A DNA stretch of 10,695 bases, from the NCBI GenBank assembly GCA_030637065.1, contig DAOVVQ010000123.1, positions 1-10,695 of the forward strand. The letters run 5' to 3'. How positions within the stretch are numbered: position 1 is the stretch's first letter; each line of letters opens with the position of its first letter. The translations under genes were made by a program, and so were the position numbers. Positions 1-6,905 of the stretch are shown one piece after another. The notes under the pieces were generated by a model that saw only the letters and a list, made by a program, of their open reading frames with translations, was not told the origin of the DNA and did not search any database. This stretch comes from Planctomycetota bacterium (lineage in GTDB: Bacteria; Planctomycetota; Phycisphaerae; Sedimentisphaerales; Anaerohalosphaeraceae).

Positions 1-528
1 GAACGTCCGGTTAAACGCCGCCGTCTGGGTCGGTGTCAGGTCATGGGCGACGATGACGACCTCTTCGGTGAGGTGCTGGACATCCTCACGAATCTTTGCC
101 GACAGTTGGGTTAAGAGACGCTTTTCAATGTCGTAGATGTCCGCCGCACGCTCGTTGATGTATTCGTCTTCGATCCCGGCAAAATGCTGGGCGATCCCCC
201 TTAGAATAGTCGACACAGCGTATTCCGCCGTCGTCAACTCCTCGGAAACGTAATCGGTGATCCTCTTCCTGAAACTCTTGTCCCGCAGAAATCGCAGGTG
301 AACGGCGAAGATGTCCTTGATCTTGCCCTCGTTCATGCTCTGGTCGGCTTCGAGCTTGGACAGCTCCCTTATCGCACCGGCAAAGGCATCCCTGACCTTG
401 CCGATCTCGGCGGTGCGCTGCGAGGCAAGGATAGACCTTCGGGGGATGCGATAGTCCCTCGAGTCTATCATCATGGGCCGGGCGATCGCTATACCCGGCG
501 AAACTGCTATGCCTTTAATTATTTCCAT
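1..528 (-). CDS. ptsI: PTS Enzyme I (PEP-protein phosphotransferase), N-terminal part, cut by window edge
   Basis: Enzyme I takes phosphate from phosphoenolpyruvate and passes it to a histidine on HPr in the cytoplasm. The 176 visible codons begin MEIIKGIAVSPGIAIA, the usual Enzyme I N-terminus. They continue through the helical HPr-binding region, including a YINERAADIYDI segment typical of the family and VIVAHDLTPTQTAAF near the edge. The catalytic His (family motif GGRTSHTSI) and the PEP-binding barrel lie outside the window, so activity cannot be judged here. No GAF domain precedes the start, so this is the sugar-type architecture rather than PtsP. The ATG at 528 has a purine-rich AAGGCGG just upstream and lies 16 nt after the ptsH stop, so the two genes are very probably co-transcribed. 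The frame is open to the left edge. Confidence 0.93.
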   Translation of the reverse strand, partial: MEIIKGIAVSPGIAIARPMMIDSRDYRIPRRSILASQRTAEIGKVRDAFAGAIRELSKLEADQSMNEGKIKDIFAVHLRFLRDKSFRKRITDYVSEELTTAEYAVSTILRGIAQHFAGIEDEYINERAADIYDIEKRLLTQLSAKIREDVQHLTEEVVIVAHDLTPTQTAAFNRTF

Positions 529-544
529 TGCCGCCTTCTACCTG

Positions 545-850
545 TCATTGGGCCTGGCTGGAGCTGCCGGCTGACCCGTCGAACATATCCCGCTCAACCA
601 GTTCGTGCAGAGCCTTAACCGCGGCCTCGGCGTCGCACCCGCGAGCCTTGACCGACAGCTTCGTCCCGCACGTTGCCGCAAGCATGGTCATCTCCATAAT
701 ACTCTTGGCATTGACGGAGGTATCCTTGTTACTGACAGTGATCTCGGCATCGAACCGGCTGGCTACGTCGACAAACTGCATAGCCGGCCGCATGTGCAAG
801 CCGTCACTGTTCTTGATCTCAATTTCAATTTCACAAACAGGCTCAGCCAA
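545..850 (-). CDS. ptsH: HPr phosphocarrier protein
   Basis: HPr is the small cytoplasmic carrier that receives phosphate from Enzyme I and hands it to EIIA proteins. The motif GLHMRPA contains the phosphorylated His, residue 19 in this numbering. Exactly 31 residues later, KSIMEM carries a Ser at the place of Ser46 in Bacillus subtilis HPr, the site used by HPr kinase; KSIM is identical to the Gram-positive motif. About 101 residues, slightly longer than the usual 85-90, with a Ser/Gly/Gln-rich tail. Start choice: a GTG at 859 is also in frame, but the only SD-like sequence (GGAG at 864-861) is too close to it and sits well for the TTG at 850. I prefer the TTG, with moderate certainty. It lies between ptsN (about 100 nt upstream) and ptsI (16 nt downstream). 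Confidence 0.94.
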   Translation of the reverse strand: MAEPVCEIEIEIKNSDGLHMRPAMQFVDVASRFDAEITVSNKDTSVNAKSIMEMTMLAATCGTKLSVKARGCDAEAAVKALHELVERDMFDGSAGSSSQAQ

Positions 851-900
851 GTCAAACACTCTCCATAATAAAACCTTTCACGATTCCGCAATGCTCGTCC

Positions 901-924
901 CGCGACTGTTTCGGACAGATCGCG
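901..924 (-). other. Stem-loop between ptsN and ptsH
   Basis: The sequence forms a 5-bp CGCGA/TCGCG stem continued by a 4-bp CTGT/ACAG stem, with one bulged base and a 5-base loop. It lies in the 101-nt leader between ptsN and ptsH. No T-run follows on either strand, so it is not a classical intrinsic terminator. An RNA processing or stability element that lets ptsH-ptsI be expressed differently from hpf-ptsN is a guess. Confidence 0.35.
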
Positions 925-951
925 ATTCGCCGCCGCCGCTCTTTGCCGCCA

Positions 952-1419
952 TCACTCCTCGGCATCGGCATCCGTGATCGTCTCCTTTATATCTTCCAAA
1001 GTCCGGGCCTGTCTGATGAATCGTCTGAAATCATCCTTTTGCAGATTCTTGAAGATAGTTTCCATCGCCTGCAAGTGCCTGTCGGCATTGTCAGAAGGGC
1101 TCAGCAGCAGGATGATCGAATAAGTCGGCTGCTTATCGAGCGAAGAAAAATCGATGTCCTGCTCCGAACAGCCGATGGTGGCGATAACGTCCTTGATAGA
1201 TCCGTGCTTCGTGTGCGGAACAGCCACTCCCTTACCGATACCGGTACTCGCTTCGTTTTCTCTCTTGATAACGGCCTCGGTAATTTCGGATGGCGTCGCG
1301 CCGCCAAGCTTGCCGGCATCATGCAGAGAGGTAACCAACTCCAGTATCGCCTCATCGCGACCTGTAGCCTTGAGCCGGGGGATCACCGCATCGAAACAGA
1401 TAAAATTTGCTAATTTCAT
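952..1419 (-). CDS. ptsN: PTS EIIA domain protein, PtsN (nitrogen/fructose) type
   Basis: A single-domain EIIA of 155 residues, the usual length for PtsN/EIIA-Ntr. It accepts phosphate from HPr on a His and, in studied bacteria, regulates targets by its phosphorylation state rather than transporting sugar. The segment from RENEASTGIGKG to VAVPHTKHG (about residues 53-73) matches the EIIA type-2 active site, with His69 in VPHT as the phosphoacceptor. No EIIB or EIIC domain is attached or nearby. Start choice: the frame is open to 1452, but CAGGAG with a 5-base spacer precedes the ATG at 1419 (MKLANFICF), and the protein then begins where the family normally begins. It lies 78 nt downstream of hpf and upstream of ptsH, matching the widespread hpf-ptsN pairing. 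Confidence 0.94.
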   Translation of the reverse strand: MKLANFICFDAVIPRLKATGRDEAILELVTSLHDAGKLGGATPSEITEAVIKRENEASTGIGKGVAVPHTKHGSIKDVIATIGCSEQDIDFSSLDKQPTYSIILLLSPSDNADRHLQAMETIFKNLQKDDFRRFIRQARTLEDIKETITDADAEE

Positions 1420-1497
1420 AGTTACTCCTGAAAAAACATCTGTGGCCGACAATCATATCGTCGTTAGAACCGGTCGCCTGCGAACAGTGGACCTGGC

Positions 1498-1863
1498 CTA
1501 TGCAACCTCTTCCTCCGGCTCTTCGGATTCGAGCGAAGATATCTTACTCTCAGCGGCACCGTGGATATGCTTGTTGTTACGCTGCTTTTCCTTCTTTCTC
1601 CTCAACTGCCGCTCGAGTTTATGCGCCGCTAAATCTATGCACGCGTAGGTGTCATCGCCGGTCTCCCTGGCAATAAAGACATTGCTGTGTTCGCCTCTGG
1701 CAATGATCTCCACGCTGGGCTTGCCGCCCTCATTGCCCTCGATAATAACCTCGATCTGGTTTATGCTGTCGTAATATCTCGGCAGCTTTTCAATCTTTTC
1801 CTGAGCATGGTTCCTGATAGCGTCAGTAATCTCCACATGTTTGCCGGTTAAAGTGAATAGCAT
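1498..1863 (-). CDS. hpf: Ribosome hibernation promoting factor, short form
   Basis: Binds the 30S subunit near the decoding site and helps inactivate or dimerise ribosomes when growth slows. The 121-residue protein shows the S30AE/YfiA fold pattern: MLFTLTGKHVEITDAIRNHAQEKI at the start (strand plus first helix), central strands around INQIEVIIEG and VEIIARG, and a second basic helix ACIDLAAHKLERQLRRKKEK. The last ~20 residues are acidic and low in complexity. The long-form C-terminal dimerisation domain is absent. Start choice: AAGGAGG precedes the ATG at 1863 by 5 nt, so the in-frame ATG at 1887 is rejected. It is followed by ptsN and preceded 44 nt upstream by the DUF502 gene, all on the same strand, so joint transcription is likely. 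Confidence 0.95.
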   Translation of the reverse strand: MLFTLTGKHVEITDAIRNHAQEKIEKLPRYYDSINQIEVIIEGNEGGKPSVEIIARGEHSNVFIARETGDDTYACIDLAAHKLERQLRRKKEKQRNNKHIHGAAESKISSLESEEPEEEVA

Positions 1864-1877
1864 TTGAACCTCCTTTA
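1861..1877 (-). promoter_or_regulatory. Strong Shine-Dalgarno deciding the hpf start
   Basis: Read on the minus strand, AAGGAGGTTCAAATG places an almost perfect anti-16S complement 5 nt before the ATG at 1863. This excludes the upstream in-frame ATG at 1887 as the main start. Confidence 0.8.
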
Positions 1878-1907
1878 ATTGAGACATAGTTCCTGTTCAT
1901 TATACTG

Positions 1908-2729
1908 CTATACGCTGACGTCACTTTCCTTGTTCGTCATGGCCTTAAAGGCCCTATGCTCGGCAGGCGTAATAACACCGCCGCTTACTGTAAACCTGAG
2001 AGCCTCTTCTATCGTCATATCCAACTCGACCACCGAATCGCTCGGGATCATTATAACATATCCAGTAAAAGGCGTCGGCGAGGAGGGAACAAATACCGTC
2101 AGAAATTCCTGGCGGCGGTGGGCTACCATCTTCTTCAATCCCGTACCGGTGACAAGCGCGATCGACCAAAGACCCTCACGCGGATATTGAATAGCTACCA
2201 CCCTGTTAAACGACAGGTCCTTGCGAGTGAGAACAAAATCCGTAATCTGCTTGATATAAGGGTAGACCTTCTTGACCAGCGGCGCACCCATAAACATCCG
2301 CTCCATCATATGCCAGAGACTCTTGCCCGCAACGCTCGCCAGAAAGGCCCCCACAAAACAGACACCCACCAAGGCCAGTATAAATCCCGTAACCTGACCG
2401 GCACCGTCAACCCAGTATTCCCGGGCCTTTTGGACCCTGGCTCCGCGTATCACATCCTCTTCCAATATACGCACGTCAAGTTTCGCCGTATTGCCCTGCA
2501 GTTCCGGCTCCTGCCCGATCGCGTAGGCCCTCTTGTCGTCCTCGGTTATATAAGGATACCCGTCAAGAGAGGTCACCAGGACATGAACTACACCATTGTT
2601 GATGTGCGTACTTATGTTTTCGCGAATAAACGTGTAGCACTGGATGAATATCCAGATGGTGAGGATTGTGGGCAGAAGGGCCGCCATCCCCCTGAAAAAA
2701 TAGGTCCTGAAATTTCTAAATGCCTGCAT
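1908..2729 (-). CDS. DUF502 family membrane protein
   Basis: The function of DUF502 proteins is not established. This one has two hydrophobic segments (about residues 14-35 and 112-134) and a cytoplasm-sized C-terminal domain. The hallmark segments are MGAPLVKKVYPYIKQITDFV (149-168) and TVFVPSSPTPFTGYVIMIPS (211-230), followed by VELDMTIEEALRFTVSGGV. At 273 residues it is longer than the roughly 200 usual for the family; the extra length is mostly a charged ~75-residue stretch between the two membrane segments. The ATG at 2729 has no good SD. The gene sits 44 nt upstream of hpf and 110 nt downstream of the flippase gene. It probably heads or belongs to the hpf-pts transcription unit; whether it has its own promoter in the 110-nt gap is unclear. 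Confidence 0.9.
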   Translation of the reverse strand: MQAFRNFRTYFFRGMAALLPTILTIWIFIQCYTFIRENISTHINNGVVHVLVTSLDGYPYITEDDKRAYAIGQEPELQGNTAKLDVRILEEDVIRGARVQKAREYWVDGAGQVTGFILALVGVCFVGAFLASVAGKSLWHMMERMFMGAPLVKKVYPYIKQITDFVLTRKDLSFNRVVAIQYPREGLWSIALVTGTGLKKMVAHRRQEFLTVFVPSSPTPFTGYVIMIPSDSVVELDMTIEEALRFTVSGGVITPAEHRAFKAMTNKESDVSV

Positions 2730-2839
2730 CGCCGCTTACCACAATCCTTTTGGCATCGCTGCCTAATATCGTAAAATTCACTTTCCCCTGAGTGATTTAT
2801 TTTCTATAAAAGATACGTTTATCGTACCGTCAGTACACT

Positions 2840-3904
2840 TTAATCCAACTCTGCCCGCGAGTCAACAGAAAATTGCTCTTTTTCGGCAGGAAGATGCGCC
2901 CCGCAAAGATGTATAATTATACCCGGAAGTGAGCCAACCATCCAGATCAACCGCTGGCAGATGGCAATCGCAGATGCCTGCTCCTTCGTCACACCGGCAA
3001 TCTGCAAAAACAGCAATTTTACACCACCTTCCATAATCCCCATTCCACCTACACTTATCGGAATTGTCCCGATAAGCCACGAGACGGGGAAGAAGACGAA
3101 ATAATACTTGATATGAACATTCATCCCCATATCGCGTCCCAACAGCCAGAATCCGATTATGCACAGCGATTGAAGGACTACCGTAAGCCCGATGGCCATC
3201 AGGACACTCAACGGTTTTTTGGCATAAAGATGCACCGCTGAGAGCGTCCTGCCGATGAGTTTTTTGCCCAAGGTCCATGCTCGCTGAAATAGCCTGAGAA
3301 ACAACGCCCTGCCCTTGGGAACGATCAGGAAACAGGCGATAACGCCGATCACAGCCAAAACAGCATATAAAAACGGCTGTCTGAACTTCGCCAGCGAATC
3401 CATGATGCCAGCGCCTGATTGCGGCGCCGCCTGGGCCGAATCAGCGTCAACAGGTACCAGCCAGTAGAAAAACGACGCCATCAAGATCATACCCGTCAGG
3501 CCAATAACCCTGTCAACAAACACGCTAAGGGCTGCGTCAACGCGTTTGTCCTCGTCGACATGCCGCGTGATGTACCAGGCCCGCAGGAGATCGCCGCCAA
3601 CCGAACTGGGCAGGCAATTATTGTAGAACAGCCCCAGAAAGTGCAGTTTCAGGCCCGTCAGCAGGTCGATATCCGCAGACAATATCCGCAATAACAGCTT
3701 CCACCGGTACACAAAGAGCACCTGTGCCACGCCGTAAAGCCCCATCGCAGCGATCACCGACCAGGGATTTAAGCCCGTAAGGAGTTTTGCCAATGACCCG
3801 AAGTCTTCGCCTCTGAAAACCATGTACAAGGCCCCAACAGCGACGAGGATGCGGAGAACGGTGGTTAAGTGCCGTTTTATGCCTTTTTTGTTTGTTTCTG
3901 CCAA
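2840..3904 (-). CDS. Lysylphosphatidylglycerol synthase TM domain / flippase-like protein (UPF0104)
   Basis: An integral membrane protein of about 354 residues with multiple predicted helices, of the LPG_synthase_TM family (Pfam PF03706). Members include the membrane half of MprF and several proteins proposed to move lipid-linked substrates. Family signatures are visible: FYNNCLPSSVGGDLLR at about 94-109 and IPISVGGMGIMEGG at about 281-294. The soluble aminoacyl-transfer domain of MprF is absent, so lysyl transfer is not predicted; the substrate is unknown. Start choice: the frame is open to a TTG at 3967 with no SD. A TTG at 3904 is preceded by AAGGA about 8 nt upstream and gives a normal short basic N-terminus before the first helix, so I chose 3904. 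It is divergent from hisI and upstream of DUF502 on the same strand. Confidence 0.87.
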   Translation of the reverse strand: MAETNKKGIKRHLTTVLRILVAVGALYMVFRGEDFGSLAKLLTGLNPWSVIAAMGLYGVAQVLFVYRWKLLLRILSADIDLLTGLKLHFLGLFYNNCLPSSVGGDLLRAWYITRHVDEDKRVDAALSVFVDRVIGLTGMILMASFFYWLVPVDADSAQAAPQSGAGIMDSLAKFRQPFLYAVLAVIGVIACFLIVPKGRALFLRLFQRAWTLGKKLIGRTLSAVHLYAKKPLSVLMAIGLTVVLQSLCIIGFWLLGRDMGMNVHIKYYFVFFPVSWLIGTIPISVGGMGIMEGGVKLLFLQIAGVTKEQASAIAICQRLIWMVGSLPGIIIHLCGAHLPAEKEQFSVDSRAELD

Positions 3905-3926
3905 GCGGTGTTTCCTTGAAAGAAGC

Positions 3927-3955
3927 TTGTTTTCGCCGATAGTAGCAGGTAATAT
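3927..3955 (+). promoter_or_regulatory. Weak candidate sigma70-type promoter for hisI
   Basis: TTGTTT (3927-3932) and TAATAT (3950-3955) are separated by 17 nt in the 108-nt divergent gap. Both boxes are imperfect matches (3/6 and 4/6), so this is only the best-placed candidate that I see. Confidence 0.22.
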
Positions 3956-4012
3956 GCCCGCTGGCAAGCTAATGATAGGAGTTTGGACGTTTTTTTGATG
4001 AGGAGCATAATT

Positions 4013-4435
4013 GTGGCAGCAGACAAGAAAATTGAGTTAGGGCTGGATTTTACGCCCAAATTCGACAATAGCGGGCTAATTACCGCGATCGCCCAGGACG
4101 CTGCGACCGGAGATGTCCTGATGGTGGCCTATATGAATGCAGAGGCGCTGGGGCTGACCGTCAAAAGCGGCAATGCAGTGTATTTCAGCAGGTCCAGGCA
4201 GAAGCTGTGGCGCAAAGGGGAAGAATCAGGCCACGTCCAGAAGGTCGAAAATATCCTCGTCGATTGCGATCAGGACTGCCTCATCCTCAAGGTACGCGTC
4301 GACCAGGGCCAGTGCCACGTCGGATATCAATCCTGCTTCTATCGAGCCGTCGAGGCGGGCTCGGAGAACCGGCTTGAGTTCGTCGCAGAAAAAGTCTACG
4401 AACCCGAAGCCGTCTATAAACCCAAATCAAACTGA
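4013..4435 (+). CDS. hisI: Phosphoribosyl-AMP cyclohydrolase
   Basis: Catalyses the third step of histidine biosynthesis in the cytoplasm, opening the purine ring of phosphoribosyl-AMP. The 140-residue protein has no HisE pyrophosphohydrolase domain, so it is the stand-alone form. Core motifs: LMVAYMN (36-42), YFSRSRQKLWRKGEESGH (57-74), DCDQD with metal-binding Asp at 84, 86 and 88, and Cys85, Cys101 and Cys108 at the places of the zinc ligands, ending with VGYQSCFYR (103-111). Start choice: an ATG at 3998 and a TTG at 3983 are in frame, but AGGAG at 4001-4005 lies 7 nt before the GTG at 4013, which also gives the usual family N-terminus. No other his gene is in the window; it is 80 nt upstream of the DUF1080-sulfatase pair, which looks functionally unrelated. 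Confidence 0.96.
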   Translation: MAADKKIELGLDFTPKFDNSGLITAIAQDAATGDVLMVAYMNAEALGLTVKSGNAVYFSRSRQKLWRKGEESGHVQKVENILVDCDQDCLILKVRVDQGQCHVGYQSCFYRAVEAGSENRLEFVAEKVYEPEAVYKPKSN

Positions 4436-4452
4436 CCGTTTTTTCAAAACGG
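4436..4452 (+). repeat. Small inverted repeat after hisI
   Basis: CCGTTTT and AAAACGG form a 7-bp stem around a 3-base loop, starting directly after the hisI stop codon. The stem is AT-rich and no T-run follows, so it is at most a weak terminator. Confidence 0.3.
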
Positions 4453-4515
4453 ACCAGCTTGATTAGTCGTTAGTCGATAAGCAACTGGAACTGAAACCTT
4501 AATAAGGAGTAACCC

Positions 4516-5250
4516 ATGCGTACGATCACGAGTTTTTCAATTGTAGTTATCCTGGCACTGACCGTTTCGGGATGTTTCGAGCAGACTGCATCGAAGCCAG
4601 CGGGCGAAGGATGGATCAGTCTGTTTAACGGCGAGGACCTGACCGGATGGATCGAGCCCGATGTCGAGCACACATGGCAGGTCGTTGGCGGCGTCATCGA
4701 TTACGAGGCAAAGGGCGGCAACCTTACCTCCGAAAAGGAGTATTCCGATTACACCCTTCACCTCGACTGGCGATTCAAGAGGACCGAGGGCGGAACGTAC
4801 AACGCGAAGATATTCAATCCCGACGGATCGCAGAAGACCGGCCCCGACGGCAAACCCATGTCGGTGGCGATCGCCAACGCCGATTCGGGCGTATTCGTCC
4901 GCGGCTCCGGCCAGTCGCAGGTCAACCTCTGGATGTGGCCGTGCGGTTCGGGCCAGCTCTGGTCCTATCACCGAAACGAGGACCCCAAAATCCGCAAATC
5001 CGCCCTTCCTAAGGTCCACGCCGACAAACCACTCGGCCAGTGGAATACAATGGAAATAACCGTCAGAGGCGAGCAGGTCACGATCGTGCTAAATGGCGAG
5101 AAGGTCATCAACAAGGCCCAAATGGCCGGTATCGGCAACAGAGGCCCGATCGTACTCCAGCACCACGGCGGATACAACGAGAACACCGGAAAATGGAGCC
5201 CCGCCTCGGCACTGATACAGTTCCGCAACATCTGGATCAAAGAATTGTAG
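4516..5250 (+). CDS. DUF1080 lipoprotein, 3-keto-disaccharide hydrolase-like
   Basis: A 244-residue exported lipoprotein. The N-terminus has a basic start, a hydrophobic stretch and a lipobox LTVSGC with the modified Cys at residue 20. The rest is one DUF1080 domain (PF06439), a concanavalin-like beta-sandwich in which some members hydrolyse 3-keto-glycosides. Typical segments: GWISLFNGEDLTGW (31-44), WQVVGGVIDY, NADSGVFVRG, GQWNTMEITVRG and the family ending IQFRNIWIKEL. The start is well supported by AAGGAG 6 nt before the ATG. The sulfatase gene begins 25 nt after its stop, so the two are probably one operon acting on the same polysaccharide outside the cytoplasm; that joint role is an inference. 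The true substrate cannot be read from sequence, and a carbohydrate-binding role without catalysis is possible. Confidence 0.9.
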   Translation: MRTITSFSIVVILALTVSGCFEQTASKPAGEGWISLFNGEDLTGWIEPDVEHTWQVVGGVIDYEAKGGNLTSEKEYSDYTLHLDWRFKRTEGGTYNAKIFNPDGSQKTGPDGKPMSVAIANADSGVFVRGSGQSQVNLWMWPCGSGQLWSYHRNEDPKIRKSALPKVHADKPLGQWNTMEITVRGEQVTIVLNGEKVINKAQMAGIGNRGPIVLQHHGGYNENTGKWSPASALIQFRNIWIKEL

Positions 5251-5275
5251 AGGATGGCATTTTGTCATTTATGCA

Positions 5276-6787
5276 ATGGATAAAGGCAGCTTAACTCGCA
5301 GGCAGTTTCTTAAGACATCCGCTGTGATGGGCACAGCAGGCTTATTTGGCGGATGTGCGTCAATGTCGGCGTCCGGCTCCAGCGGTTCACCGCCTCGCAG
5401 GCCCAACTTCATTGTGTTCTTTACGGATGACCAGGGCTATAACGACGTCGGCTGTTTCGGGTCGGATGCGATCAGGACGCCCAATTTCGACCGGATGGCC
5501 GAAGAAGGCCTGATGCTGACGAGTTTCTATGTCGGCTCTCCGGTATGCGGGCCGAGCCGGGCTGCGCTTATGACCGGCTGCTATCCGCTGAGGGTCGCGG
5601 AACCGGGCAACGAAAAGAATCTCCATACCATCGTGCACACCGAAGAGACAATGCTCCCGGAAGTCCTTAAACAGGCCGATTACACGACGGCGCTGATCGG
5701 CAAATGGCACCTGGCCGGCGGACTTAGAAAGGACGGCAAATACCCCACTGAGCTTATGCCAAACGGGCAGGGATTCGACTACTTTTACGGCACGCCGCTG
5801 CACAACGGGACGACGCCTACGGTAACGAAAAAATCCTTCCAGGTCCAGGTCATGCGCGACAGCGAGGTGCTGACAGACCGGCTCGACCAGGCTGGGATGG
5901 ATAACTTGACCCAGGACTACACCAAAGAGGCGCTGCAATTTATTTCGGCGAACCGGGACAAACCGTTCCTGCTGTATCTCGCCCAGAATATGCCGCACGT
6001 GCCGTTGGGGGCTTCCGAAGGTTTCCGGGGCAGGTCAAAGGGTGGTCTCTATGGCGATGTGATCGAGGAACTCGACTGGAGCCTGGGGCAGGTGCTCTCG
6101 ACCTTGAAGCAGCTCGATCTGGACGATAACACATTCGTAATTTTCACGTCGGACAACGGCCCCTGGATCGAAGCGAAGCTTGAAGGATACTACGGCTCAG
6201 CCGATCCTCTTCGCGGCTCGAAGATGAAGTCGTGGGAAGGCGGGCCGCGGGTGCCGTGTATTATGCGGTGGCCCGGCAGGATCGCCCCTGGGCAGGTCAG
6301 CGACGAGATACTGACGACGATGGATATCCTGCCGACGTTTGCCCGGCTGGCCGGTACTGCGCCGACAGCGAACAGGATCATCGACGGCAAGGACATTTAT
6401 CCCTTCATCTCGGGCCAGAGAGGCAAGAGCCCTCACAGCGAGTATTATTATTACTGCTATACGCACCTCCAGGCCGTGCGAAATGACCGCTGGAAGCTGG
6501 TCCTTCCGCGAGAAGCCAAACCGAAATGGATGGGGTGGTGGGCAAGGCATATCGACGAGGTTAGCGAAGTGCAGCTCTACGACCTGAAAAACGACATCAG
6601 CGAAACAACCAACGTCGCCGGCAAGCACCCGGCAATCGTAAAGCGGCTAATGGCACTGAGCGAAAAGGCCCGCACCGACATAGGAGACTGCGACCGCATC
6701 GGAAAAGGGGCACGCTTCTTCGACCCCGAACCCAAAAGGCCCGACATCCAAAGATACAAATCCTCCCTCGCCAAAAAGCCGCAATAA
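5276..6787 (+). CDS. Formylglycine-dependent sulfatase (S1 family), Tat-exported, possible lipoprotein
   Basis: Hydrolyses sulfate esters, probably on a glycan, after maturation of an active-site Cys to formylglycine. The 503-residue protein begins with a twin-arginine signal, TRRQFLKTSA (Arg8-Arg9), then LFGGC (Cys27), which could be a lipobox. Catalytic features: metal-binding TDDQ (Asp51, Asp52), CGPSR with the maturation Cys91 and Arg95, GKWHL (142-146), NMPHVPL with His241, TSDNGPW (291-297) with Asp293 and Asn294, and the GSKMKSWEGG basic region. All expected catalytic residues are present. The subfamily cannot be fixed by eye. The maturation enzyme (anSME or FGE) is not in the window. 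The ATG at 5276 has no clear SD; a GAGG lies about 20 nt upstream. The gene follows the DUF1080 gene by 25 nt, suggesting co-expression and perhaps translational coupling. Confidence 0.95.
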   Translation: MDKGSLTRRQFLKTSAVMGTAGLFGGCASMSASGSSGSPPRRPNFIVFFTDDQGYNDVGCFGSDAIRTPNFDRMAEEGLMLTSFYVGSPVCGPSRAALMTGCYPLRVAEPGNEKNLHTIVHTEETMLPEVLKQADYTTALIGKWHLAGGLRKDGKYPTELMPNGQGFDYFYGTPLHNGTTPTVTKKSFQVQVMRDSEVLTDRLDQAGMDNLTQDYTKEALQFISANRDKPFLLYLAQNMPHVPLGASEGFRGRSKGGLYGDVIEELDWSLGQVLSTLKQLDLDDNTFVIFTSDNGPWIEAKLEGYYGSADPLRGSKMKSWEGGPRVPCIMRWPGRIAPGQVSDEILTTMDILPTFARLAGTAPTANRIIDGKDIYPFISGQRGKSPHSEYYYYCYTHLQAVRNDRWKLVLPREAKPKWMGWWARHIDEVSEVQLYDLKNDISETTNVAGKHPAIVKRLMALSEKARTDIGDCDRIGKGARFFDPEPKRPDIQRYKSSLAKKPQ

Positions 6788-6837
6788 CAGCCGGCAGAAT
6801 AAAGCGTCGAGCTGGTCGGTACGTCCGCACGGGCTCA

Positions 6838-6877
6838 AAACGCGTATTATATTTGGGAAACGCGTACTATACTCGGA
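6838..6877 (+). repeat. Two tandem imperfect 20-bp repeats upstream of the DUF2784 gene
   Basis: The units at 6838-6857 and 6858-6877 match at 16 of 20 positions; both start AAACGCGTA and contain TATA(T/C)T. The 20-bp period is close to two helical turns, and the second unit contains TATACT (6868-6873), a good -10 match. No clear -35 is present. It could be a tandem operator overlapping a promoter, or a chance duplication. Confidence 0.5.
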
Positions 6878-6905
6878 ATCAGTGGTTTTCGGCGATTGGA
6901 TCGAT

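Noticed and set aside
545..952. A hidden or broken hprK between ptsN and ptsH
   Set aside because: The gap is only about 100 nt and holds a hairpin; no Walker A or HprK signature is readable in any frame.
1956..2774. Long plus-strand ORF of 272 codons
   Set aside because: It is antisense to the DUF502 gene, whose translation shows clear family motifs; the plus-strand product is rich in Arg and His without recognisable domains.
4436..4452. Intrinsic terminator after hisI
   Set aside because: The stem is short and AT-rich and the T-run is inside the stem rather than after it, so I list it only as an inverted repeat.
5387..5998. Long minus-strand ORF of 203 codons
   Set aside because: Antisense shadow of the sulfatase; no recognisable domain or start signal.
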